Positions 42,516-48,930 of a DNA stretch of 48,930 nucleotides are shown piece by piece. The notes under the pieces were generated by a model. That model was not told the DNA's origin. It was given only the letters and a program-made list of their open reading frames with translations, and searched no databases. The position numbers were made by a program, and so were the translations under genes. Within the stretch, counting starts at the first letter, position 1. Every line of letters starts with the position of its first letter. The stretch covers positions 1 through 48,930 of the forward strand of contig NZ_JAEVLT010000034.1 in NCBI RefSeq assembly GCF_024494385.1, written 5' to 3'. Source of the stretch: Bacillus sp. EB600 (GTDB lineage: Bacteria > Bacillota > Bacilli > Bacillales > Cytobacillaceae).

Positions 42516-42854
42516 GTGAAGCAATTAGTAAATGGTGTCCAACTATTAGAGGTAGCAAAAAACAGTGGAGATTCTATGGAAGATAGGGAATTTCATTTAG
42601 TTTATGTGAATCATCAGTACTTTACTAGGCCAATTCATGTGCACTTTTTACAGGTTAATGTAATAGGGCATGGACCTATGTGGATGTTTTCAATTAAGGA
42701 TGTAGCTTATGTTGATTTTGTAAAAAATCATACTCGTTATGCATTGGCTGTGGGTGAAATACATAATCGTATTTTACCTTATTTGGAGGAAAAATATGGG
42801 TTCGTAATTGAACAATGTATCCTTGCTGATCATGAGGATAAGATTTTTAGATAA
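42516..42854 (+). CDS. Hypothetical accessory protein, 112 aa
   Basis: GTG 42516 is preferred because AAAGGAGTGA lies 6-7 nt upstream; the frame opens earlier without a signal. KQLVNGVQLLEVAKNSGDSM opens the protein, then HVHFLQVNVIGHGPMWMFSI and a C-terminal EEKYGFVIEQCILADHEDK. Soluble-looking, unknown family. The same AAAGGAGTGAT ribosome binding site precedes the gene at 43368, suggesting a common origin for this block. Confidence 0.55.
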   Translation: MKQLVNGVQLLEVAKNSGDSMEDREFHLVYVNHQYFTRPIHVHFLQVNVIGHGPMWMFSIKDVAYVDFVKNHTRYALAVGEIHNRILPYLEEKYGFVIEQCILADHEDKIFR

Positions 42855-43367
42855 ATAAAATCCTATTTTTATAGTCCCTTTTATAAGTAGCTGATACGAT
42901 CTTTTGATTTTCAATAAAAAGAGTTTAAGGATTTTTATAATAAGAACATGTTTCGGGTGGCAGTATACAGACTGATCAGAAAGCAAAGAACGCTTTCTGT
43001 CATTCTGTACGTGTCGCTTCGGCATTAATGGCCCGATAACTACGGATTGTAAAGAAACGATCCGTAGGTTCCTGTTCCATTTGCAGCTAACACCGCCATA
43101 CCGAACGAGCCAAAAACCTAAGACCTTGGGCTCCTCGCCCAAACCCAGCCAACGGCAGCCCGTTGGATCGCTTTATTTGCTTGGGCCAGGTTTATCTCCT
43201 TCTTTGTTCTCCTCATTGTAATCGTTTGCTCATTAGGGCAGTCAAGGGTGCTACGCTACGCTTCGCAAAGTCGTGAACTTTTTTAAGAAGAGCGCTTAAA
43301 AAACTTCACAAACTTCAAGCCCGTTGGAAAGATTTAGAGTGGTCAAACAAAAAAGGAGTGATGGAGA
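42855..43367. other. Non-coding, GC-richer repeat region
   Basis: Contains the 70-bp repeat (42959-43028), then CCAACGGCAGCCCGTTGG (43150-43167) and GCTACGCTACGCTTCGCAAAG (about 43250). Base composition is higher in GC than its surroundings, suggesting an imported plasmid or phage segment. Confidence 0.5.
42959..43028 (+). repeat. 70-bp direct repeat, copy 1 (left of dacA)
   Basis: Nearly identical to 45408-45479. It contains the hairpin AGAAAGC-AAAGAAC-GCTTTCT followed by GTCATTCTGTACGTGTCG in both copies. Confidence 0.85.
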
Positions 43368-43559
43368 ATGAAAATAAGTTGTCATGAGTTGCAGGTAGCA
43401 AAATTAAGCACAGGTTATTATGTAGGAAGATTTTTTCAAGAAGATGAGGCCAATACACTATTTGTTCGACTCACTGATGATTTCATTGACAAACAAGAAG
43501 CCATCGAGTGGCTCGAATCCATCCTGGAAGAAATCACAGAGAGGAATGAGGGGGACTGA
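43368..43559 (+). CDS. Hypothetical accessory protein, 63 aa
   Basis: ATG 43368 follows AAAGGAGTGATGGAGA. A small protein MKISCHELQVAKLSTGYYVG, then FVRLTDDFIDKQEAIEWLES and an acidic end. It reads like a phage/plasmid small gene; unknown family. Just downstream (about 43675-43737) a 21-codon frame MEVVCPFCNGTMRQARKDPS looks like a zinc-ribbon fragment. Confidence 0.6.
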   Translation: MKISCHELQVAKLSTGYYVGRFFQEDEANTLFVRLTDDFIDKQEAIEWLESILEEITERNEGD

Positions 43560-43930
43560 GTTCTCCCTTTTTCTTTTTTCGTTTAAAAAGTGTACCGTAC
43601 ACGCTGGAAAATTCCCGGCTAACGCCAGGAATCGTGTCGCTTGCTTCGCTTTGCTACTATGATTAGAAAGAAGTGGAAGTAGTCTGTCCTTTTTGCAATG
43701 GAACAATGCGTCAGGCGAGAAAAGATCCAAGTGAATAATCTTCACTTGGGTCGTGATTTAAGTTGCGTTAGCGATTTTGTTCTTTGCTAATGGTCTCTAA
43801 TTAACAAGTAATTTAGACCCGAGTAATTTGCCGGATATAGAAGGAAAACGCCTCGAGGCTCTTTCTAGTCACTTGTGAGGGACTTGTGATAAAATAGGCA
43901 AAGTGTAATAATTCCTTGGAGGACGTTAAC

Positions 43931-45253
43931 GTGAATAACCGTGTTTTAAAGAGTTGTATGGCCGGTGCAATGGCACTTGTTTTATTTTTCAGCATTTTCA
44001 CCAGTATGGGTACAGCCCATGCACAAGTAGATTTAAATGTACATGCTAGTGGTGCTATATTAGTTGATGGAAAAACAGGAAGAGTTTTATATGACCAAAA
44101 TGCTGACACTCTGCATGGAATTGCCAGCATGACCAAAATGCTGACTGAATATATGCTGTTGGATGACATTAAAAAAGGAAAGGTAAGCTGGGATCAGACC
44201 TATACAGTCGATGACCTGGTTTATAAAATCTCTCAAGATCCCAGTCTATCAAACGTTCCGCTGCGCCAAGGCGGCCAATACACCGTAAAGGAATTGTATC
44301 AGGCAATGGCAATATATTCCGCCGATGCGGCAGCGATTGCTTTAGCGGAAATCATGGGCGGATCGGAAACAAACTTCGTCAAAATGATGAATGCTGAAGC
44401 GCAGAAATTAGGATTAAAACATTATAAATTTGTTAACTCTACCGGATTAAATAATGCTGATTACAAAGGTATGCAGCCGGTAGTAGGTGGCCCGACTGAT
44501 GAAAATGTTATGTCAGCCCGTGACGTGGCAACATTAGCTTTCTGCCTTATAAATGACTTTCCTGAGATTTTAAAGACATCCAGCATTCCGACATTGACAT
44601 TCGCCGCAGGAACGAAAGATCAGATTGTCATGAAGAACTGGAACTGGATGCTGCCATCATTAATTTACGCCTATCCGGGTATGGACGGGCTTAAAACAGG
44701 CACTACCGATTTTGCGGGTTATTGCTTTACCGGTACGGCCAGCCGCAACGGTATTAGGTTTATTACCGTAGTCCAAAATGCTACTGATGCTAGCGGAAAA
44801 GGCGGCTATAAGGCCCGGTTTGCAGAGACAAGAAAAATGTTGAACTATGCTTTTAGCAACTATTCAAAAGTACAAATGGTTCCTAAGCATTATCAGATAA
44901 AGGGTGATGAAACTGTTCCTGTAAGTAACGGAAGCAGCAATCAAGTTCCGGTTTACACTAAATCAGCTCTTTCCATGGTAGTCCAAAGCGGTGAGAAAAA
45001 GGACTTTAAACCAGTATTAGTGCTTGATAAATCGAAAGTCGACAGCAGTGGGAAACTAATAGCGCCAATTAAAAAAGGTGAAAAGATTGGATATTTAACC
45101 TTTGTATCGAAATCGGGCCAATCCATCAGCTATTTAACACCACAGGGTCAAAAGAAAGCCGAGGTTGATGTTGTAGCTGCTCAGGATGACAACAAAGCTA
45201 ATTGGTTCATCATGATTATGAGAGGAATTGGCGGTTTCTTCAGCAATACATGA
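43931..45253 (+). CDS. dacA: D-alanyl-D-alanine carboxypeptidase (PBP5/DacA type)
   Basis: Trims the terminal D-Ala of peptidoglycan pentapeptides outside the cell. GTG 43931 is used, since GGAGG (43917-43921) lies before it. The 440-aa protein has a signal peptide (GAMALVLFFSIFTSMGTAHA), the serine peptidase domain with S66-M-T-K69, a second motif S130-A-D (the family norm is S-x-N), and K255-T-G, then the PBP5 C-terminal beta domain and an amphipathic membrane anchor (WFIMIMRGIGGFF). It is 60-70 codons within a region flanked by two copies of a 70-bp repeat. In bacilli dacA lies near the origin beside pdxS; here it is displaced or a second copy. Confidence 0.93.
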   Translation: MNNRVLKSCMAGAMALVLFFSIFTSMGTAHAQVDLNVHASGAILVDGKTGRVLYDQNADTLHGIASMTKMLTEYMLLDDIKKGKVSWDQTYTVDDLVYKISQDPSLSNVPLRQGGQYTVKELYQAMAIYSADAAAIALAEIMGGSETNFVKMMNAEAQKLGLKHYKFVNSTGLNNADYKGMQPVVGGPTDENVMSARDVATLAFCLINDFPEILKTSSIPTLTFAAGTKDQIVMKNWNWMLPSLIYAYPGMDGLKTGTTDFAGYCFTGTASRNGIRFITVVQNATDASGKGGYKARFAETRKMLNYAFSNYSKVQMVPKHYQIKGDETVPVSNGSSNQVPVYTKSALSMVVQSGEKKDFKPVLVLDKSKVDSSGKLIAPIKKGEKIGYLTFVSKSGQSISYLTPQGQKKAEVDVVAAQDDNKANWFIMIMRGIGGFFSNT

Positions 45254-45316
45254 CATAAGATTTTTCACTAAAAAGAAGTTATTACTTACTATTCTCAGAA
45301 ATTGACTTTTTAAAAG

Positions 45317-45348
45317 AAGGATTCCTGCCTTGACAGGAATCCTTTTTT
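45317..45348 (+). terminator. Terminator of dacA
   Basis: AAGGATTCCTG (45317-45327) pairs with CAGGAATCCTT (45334-45344), followed by T. Confidence 0.9.
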
Positions 45349-45407
45349 GTTCTTTAGAATAACGATAAAAAGTCAAAGTTAAAAATCTAAAAAACATTGC
45401 CTTGGAC

Positions 45408-45479
45408 GGCAGCACTACAAACTGATCAGGAAAGCAAAGAACGCTTTCTGTCATTCTGTACGTGTCGATTCGACATTAA
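45408..45479 (+). repeat. 70-bp direct repeat, copy 2 (right of dacA)
   Basis: Same orientation as 42959-43028. The two copies bracket 43368-43559 and dacA. Confidence 0.85.
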
Positions 45480-45613
45480 ACCAGCTAATAGTTTGTCAAT
45501 ATTTTTCAATAAAAACTTAAAATATTTCATGCTATACTAAATTTAGACATGCCAAATAACCTTCCAAGGATTTATATTTGGAAAGTTTTGGGATATTTAG
45601 TTGTATCTTTAAA

Positions 45614-46456
45614 CTAGGCTAGATCTTGGAAAGCTGATTTGCTTTTTAAAAGTGCATAAATCCAATGTAAAAGTTTATTGGCACATGCTATTACAGCTAC
45701 TTTAAAGGGTTTTCCTTCTTCACGTTTCTTATCATAAAACTCTCGTAATCGCTTGTTACGAGGAATGATTTCATCTGTCGTTTTCTTCTTGCGACAATCA
45801 CGAATGGCACATTTAACAGCCATATACAAGGCGTGTCGTAGTCTGCTAGAGCCTCTTTTGGTAATTCGATTTAGAGTACCTTTGAATGTACCAGATTCGA
45901 ATACACTTGGATCAATTCCGGCAAAGGCAACTAGTTTCTTAGGGTGATTAAACCGATCAATTTCCCCAATTTCAGAAATAATCGTTGCTGCGATTTTTTC
46001 ACCGATACCGGGGATGGATTGGATAATTTTATATTCTTCAATACTTTTCGCTAAAGCATCTATCTCATCTTCAAGCTTAGATAGATGTTTTTTGTATTCA
46101 AGAAGCATTTTGATATACATATTTAGGCTCAGAATAAGGCTAGGATATAAGGCTTCCTGAAATGGGTTTTGAGTTGCGGCAGCTATCAGTTTTTCTGCCT
46201 GACTGTTTGCCCATGTTTGCGAACGGCTTTTACATAATTCTTTTATTTTGTTAGCGATTGTTTCTTCTCCAACCTTCAAGACTTCTTCTGAAGTAGGAAA
46301 CGCTTGTAAAGTCAGTAATGAAACATCCGAATATAAGGCCCCAAAAACCCCGCAGTATTCAGGAAACACCTGATCTAGAACTGTCTGAAATTGTAGTTTA
46401 GTTTGTACAAACATGCCTGTAATATTTTCATGTTGTCTTGTAAGATTAACAGGCAC
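45614..46456 (-). pseudogene. IS110-family transposase, N-terminally truncated
   Basis: 280 codons of a protein normally about 400 aa. The C-terminal Transposase_20 domain is clear: IPGIGEKIAATIISEIGEID, RFNHPKKLVAFAGIDPSVFE and RITKRGSSRLRHALY with its catalytic-type Ser. The N-terminal DEDD RuvC-like domain is missing, cut at 46456 where the reading frame meets a different gene. Inactive. The element's left end, where IS110-group bridge RNAs are encoded, has gone with it. Confidence 0.85.
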
Positions 46457-46812
46457 ATTTAAAAGAAGACTTTGATCACTATCAAAGAGCTAAAGACCTG
46501 TATGATCAGTGGGATATACTATATAAGGAATCACATGCTGCTCAGGAAGAAGATGAATTATCAAATTCCCAGAATTGGCAAAAAATCTCAAAGAAAGCAG
46601 GTGATCCCGACATAAGAGCCTATATGTATCAGCATTATGGAACAGGATATATGCCATATCCTTACGGAACCCATATTGGATACGGATACTCAGTCCCATT
46701 GTCATTGTACCATCACTACCATCCTCACCATCATCCTCATCATATGGCTCATTATCTTGGAAGCCCAAGTGGCCCAACTTTTGCCGTTCCCCTGCAGGCA
46801 GCGGTCCGGTAG
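46456..46812 (+). pseudogene. His/Tyr-rich coat-like gene, 5' end lost to IS110
   Basis: The frame is open from the IS110 junction: HLKEDFDHYQRAKDLYDQWD, acidic helix, then YGTGYMPYPYGTHIGYGYS and HHYHPHHHPHHMAHYLGSPS, ending AVPLQAAVR. The C-terminal part is typical of His/Tyr-rich spore coat proteins; the N-terminal part is a charged helix. An internal ATG (46624) has no ribosome binding site. A terminator follows. The insertion or a deletion has removed its start. Confidence 0.65.
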
Positions 46813-46852
46813 CAAAACGCGGAATCCCAAACTTATCTTTTTTAATAACAAG

Positions 46853-47004
46853 AAAACCCATTCTGGTTCCTGTAAGAATGGGTTTTCCAACTGCCAAATT
46901 CCTAGGGGAAATTCGGCTAATCTTATTTTGGGCTAAAAATATTAAGAAATACATTCGATAAAAATCCTTTTTAATGGTTACTTTAGTCGAAAAAGTATCA
47001 GCTG
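46853..47004 (+). repeat. 152-bp duplicated element, copy 1
   Basis: Starts with the terminator hairpin AAAACCCATTC / GAATGGGTTTT (46853-46886), then CAAATTCCTAGGGG, ATCTTATTTTGG and ends AAAAGTATCAGCT. The same order and length recur at 47482-47633. It begins 41 bp after the coat-like gene. Confidence 0.8.
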
Positions 47005-47095
47005 CATTTCTTTTTTGTAGGATCGCAAAGCAGCTGATAAGTGAAGAGATAGTATGGGGACAAAGTTTGTTTATAGGTTTAATTTTTTAATTAAA

Positions 47096-47139
47096 ACATC
47101 CATCCCGGAGAGTAAGGGTACTCCAGAATGGATGTGTGC
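47096..47139. other. Structured hairpin, no T-run
   Basis: ACATCCAT and ATGGATGT pair, with an inner GGAG/CTCC, around AGTAAGGGTA. It may be part of a lost structured RNA or repeat. Confidence 0.4.
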
Positions 47140-47375
47140 CGTAAAGAAAGGACGTTAAAACATATTAAAAACACCTACACTTTTCTTAGTCATACGTATA
47201 AATATAAAATAACGTCTATCTATATTAACTACCCCTTATTTAACAGGGGTCTTAACTTTCTTTATAAAGGCTTTAATAATTCTAAACTGTGCTAAAAATC
47301 TTCTTGAACTATGGTTCTATAGTTTAAAAATATTAGCTTCGTCTGCGGCTTTTTTTTTTTGCCCCAGTTAAAAAT

Positions 47376-47409
47376 TCAATGTAACATAATAGAGGTTTTG
47401 TTACATTGG
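47376..47409. repeat. loxP-like site 6
   Basis: Arms TCAATGTAAC (47376-47385) and GTTACATTGG (47400-47409), with the 14-nt spacer ATAATAGAGGTTTT identical to site 1 at 9004-9017. Confidence 0.8.
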
Positions 47410-47481
47410 ACAAATTTAAAATTCCTTTTTCTTAAGCCTTGCGATTAACTCGAACACTCACACATGATTACTTTAATATAA

Positions 47482-47633
47482 AAAACCCATTCTGGTTCCT
47501 GTATGAATGGGTTTTCTACTGGCCAAATTCTAGGGGGAATTTGGCTGATCTTATTTTGGACTTAAGATATTAAAAGTATACAACAACAAAAAAATATTTT
47601 TTAACGGTTGCTTTAATTGAAAAAGTATCAGCT
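47482..47633 (+). repeat. 152-bp duplicated element, copy 2
   Basis: Second copy of 46853-47004, 629 bp downstream; hairpin arms at 47482-47492 and 47505-47515 are unchanged although the rest has drifted. No gene precedes this copy. Confidence 0.8.
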
Positions 47634-47675
47634 AACACGTATACTGTAGCTTTTTATGGAGAAGTGATGAAAAAA

Positions 47676-47709
47676 CGAATAGAACTTAATACATAAAAAG
47701 TTACATTCA
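47676..47709. repeat. loxP-like site 7
   Basis: Left arm CGAATAGAAC (47676-47685, degenerate), 14-nt spacer TTAATACATAAAAA, right arm GTTACATTCA (47700-47709). Sites 6 and 7 bracket copy 2 of the 152-bp element. Confidence 0.65.
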
Positions 47710-47810
47710 GCTTGTTCTTTGAGTAGAACGTTTATTAAAGGTGCATAACTTAAAAGTTTTGAGTGAAAAAGGCGAAGTACTAAAATAAGGACATCAACTG
47801 ATGTCATAAC

Positions 47811-48020
47811 TTAGATTCGAAAGTAAAGAAATACTGATATAGCTAGAAACATAATACCAAAGAGTCCACTCCACCAAGCTATATTGGTTCTAAAACGTCT
47901 ATGACTACTTGTTTCAGAATGAAAATTCGCTCGTTGTTGATCTCCACTTGTCCATCCTCCTAAAAATATCCCAGAAACAACAATACAGATGATACCAATC
48001 CAGAAGCTTACTACCATCAT
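47811..48020 (-). CDS. DUF5316-type small membrane protein, 69 aa
   Basis: Minus strand from ATG 48020 behind AAGGGGAT. Two membrane segments (about 3-22 and 49-67) flank the family motif GGWTSGDQQRANFHSETSSH followed by R-x-x-R. DUF5316 proteins are short two-pass membrane proteins of Bacillaceae without known function. A longer frame to 48098 has no start signal. Confidence 0.75.
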   Translation of the reverse strand: MMVVSFWIGIICIVVSGIFLGGWTSGDQQRANFHSETSSHRRFRTNIAWWSGLFGIMFLAISVFLYFRI

Positions 48021-48110
48021 TGTGATATCCCCTTTTTGTTGTATTTTACCGTGAAGGAGCCAGTAGATGTTTGAAGATTCCTTATGCATACTCCACACAT
48101 TCCAGTTATG

Positions 48111-48389
48111 TTAATTGATTTTATCTTTATTAACTTTTAATATTTCCTTTAATGTTGAATGGATATTATTAAGGCTTATTAATATACCACCTAACATAAC
48201 GAAGGATGAGATTGGAATACGATGGGGAAGTTCATACATATTTACAACCTTACGTTCCTGGCCAAAAAAGAGAAAAGTAAAAATGACTATGCATATAAAA
48301 AATGTATGTACATAATATGGATTGGAACAATCATGAATGAAATAAGACTTATAAACAAAAAATCTCCCCCTCAAGGTGAAGTGACCCAA
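48111..48389 (-). CDS. Hypothetical membrane protein, up to 92 aa
   Basis: A frame with hydrophobic segments (FFICIVIFTFLFFG; ISSFVMLGGILISLNNI) and the intervening YELPHRIPIS. The start is unclear: GAGGGGGAGA lies inside the frame, but no suitable in-frame start codon follows it closely, so a frameshift or a non-standard start is possible. It is upstream of and co-oriented with the DUF5316 gene. Confidence 0.4.
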   Translation of the reverse strand: MGHFTLRGRFFVYKSYFIHDCSNPYYVHTFFICIVIFTFLFFGQERKVVNMYELPHRIPISSFVMLGGILISLNNIHSTLKEILKVNKDKIN

Positions 48390-48536
48390 TGAGTTGTTTT
48401 TTCTAGTCCAACTTATTGGGGGTCAGATCACGGCGGGGGATTTTTTTTACTAGCGTTTTTGAAAAATGGGAAGGTAAAAAGAAATCAAAATGAATAAATT
48501 ATACAAATCTAGTTTACATAAAGCCAACTCGGGAGT

Positions 48537-48585
48537 TAGACAAATTTAAACCCCCTTGGCGCTTAAGGGGGTTTAAATTTGTCTA
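48537..48585. terminator. Very long perfect hairpin
   Basis: A 21-bp perfect stem, arm AGACAAATTTAAACCCCCTT (48538-48557) extended by one T-A pair, 7-nt loop GGCGCTT, followed by TTTTT. It would end transcription from either side, but no gene is seen to its left on the + strand. Confidence 0.6.
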
Positions 48586-48697
48586 TTTTTCTGGTTGATG
48601 CATGGTTTTATACATTCCAGTTATATCAATAATTTGGGGGATGTTTTGAATCGGCTCCTATGGCTGATTTTGCATAAAATCCTGTATAAAAAAACGG

Positions 48698-48930
48698 ATG
48701 GTTATTTGCTCACAAGAAGTTGTTCAAGAACACTATGATCAATTTGAATTTATCAGTATAGACCATATAAACATCCCACCGATGAAGGATTTTAGACAAG
48801 TTGAAGAATATTACGCCACGACCTTCCACGAGTGCATACACAGCACAGGCCATGTCAGCAGATTAAAAAGAATCGGAGTCACGTCAGCTACAGCCCATTT
48901 TGGATCAGAAGAATATACACAAGAAGAACC
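48698..48930 (+). CDS. ArdC-type zincin-like protein, partial (runs off window)
   Basis: The frame is open to the window end. It includes QEHYDQFEFISIDHINIPPM, then YYATTFHECIHSTGHVSRLK and HFGSEEYTQEE, the zinc-metallopeptidase part of ArdC/DUF1738 proteins (HE-x-x-H with a following H-x-S). ArdC proteins protect incoming plasmid DNA from restriction. The N-terminal ssDNA-binding half is absent and no ribosome binding site precedes ATG 48698, so this is a 5'-truncated copy unless frameshifted. Confidence 0.75.
   Translation, partial: MVICSQEVVQEHYDQFEFISIDHINIPPMKDFRQVEEYYATTFHECIHSTGHVSRLKRIGVTSATAHFGSEEYTQEE

Noticed and set aside
42774..43142. 122-codon minus-strand frame
   Set aside because: Runs through the 70-bp repeat and overlaps a better supported gene end; composition is not protein-like.
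45480..45613. IS110 bridge RNA
   Set aside because: The element is truncated at its 5' side, where IS110-group guide RNAs lie, and the 3' flank shows no convincing conserved fold by eye.

Overview
The window looks like chromosomal accessory DNA from a low-GC, spore-forming member of the Bacillaceae (Bacillus/Neobacillus/Priestia type). Evidence for this is strong AGGAGG-type ribosome binding sites, frequent TTG/GTG starts, a CwlJ cortex hydrolase, a Spo0E-type phosphatase, GerPA/F- and CotB-like spore proteins, YlxY and DacA, and Bacillus-type insertion elements. No rRNA, tRNA or CRISPR array was seen. The species cannot be fixed from the sequence alone.

Layout. 1-3.5 kb: an SH3b-amidase and repeat-rich DNA. 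3.5-7.6 kb: a tiny membrane peptide, a MarR regulator, and a sulfate-assimilation unit (intact sat, decayed cysK) followed by a menB-type gene. 8-10.2 kb: a CotB-like coat protein, a small Asn/His-rich coat-like gene, several 34-bp loxP-like inverted-repeat sites and a dead tyrosine recombinase. 10.5-15 kb: Spo0E-like, a Fur-boxed FTR1 iron permease, cwlJ, a second MarR plus tiny membrane peptide, a DUF2642-like and a DUF1540 gene. 15.5-20 kb: IS3 and IS1182 remnants around ogt, a uracil-DNA glycosylase and a dienelactone-hydrolase-type gene whose 5' end is duplicated. 20-30 kb: an AhpD-like protein, a broken ASCH gene, a lone xanthine-dehydrogenase large subunit, GerPA/F-like, a DUF326 Cys-rich protein and DUF3231. 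30-37 kb: the best preserved metabolic block, with YlxY, DUF2935, SDR and pyruvate-oxidase-type genes, and a divergent operon for a membrane protein, a gluconate-2-dehydrogenase subunit 3 and a GMC flavoprotein. 37-43 kb: an amt remnant, a group II intron with its LtrA-type protein and an ftsW/spoVE remnant. 43-49 kb: dacA between two copies of a 70-bp repeat, an IS110 fragment, a 152-bp duplicated element, two more loxP-like sites, DUF5316, and an ArdC-type fragment running off the right edge.

Two systems stand out. The first is a MarR regulator with a 39-41 aa single-pass membrane peptide carrying a shared QSIEI-x-HA motif. It occurs twice, and the same odd-centred palindrome (half site TATATCGTA) lies inside three strong promoters: upstream of each peptide gene and upstream of sat. 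The second is a family of seven 34-bp sites, arms TGAATGTAAC / GTTACATTCA always 14 nt apart, clustered beside a degenerate tyrosine recombinase and recurring at 13 kb and 47 kb. Two sites 38 kb apart have identical spacers. The many pseudogenes, truncated IS elements and local duplications show that the region has been rearranged repeatedly.
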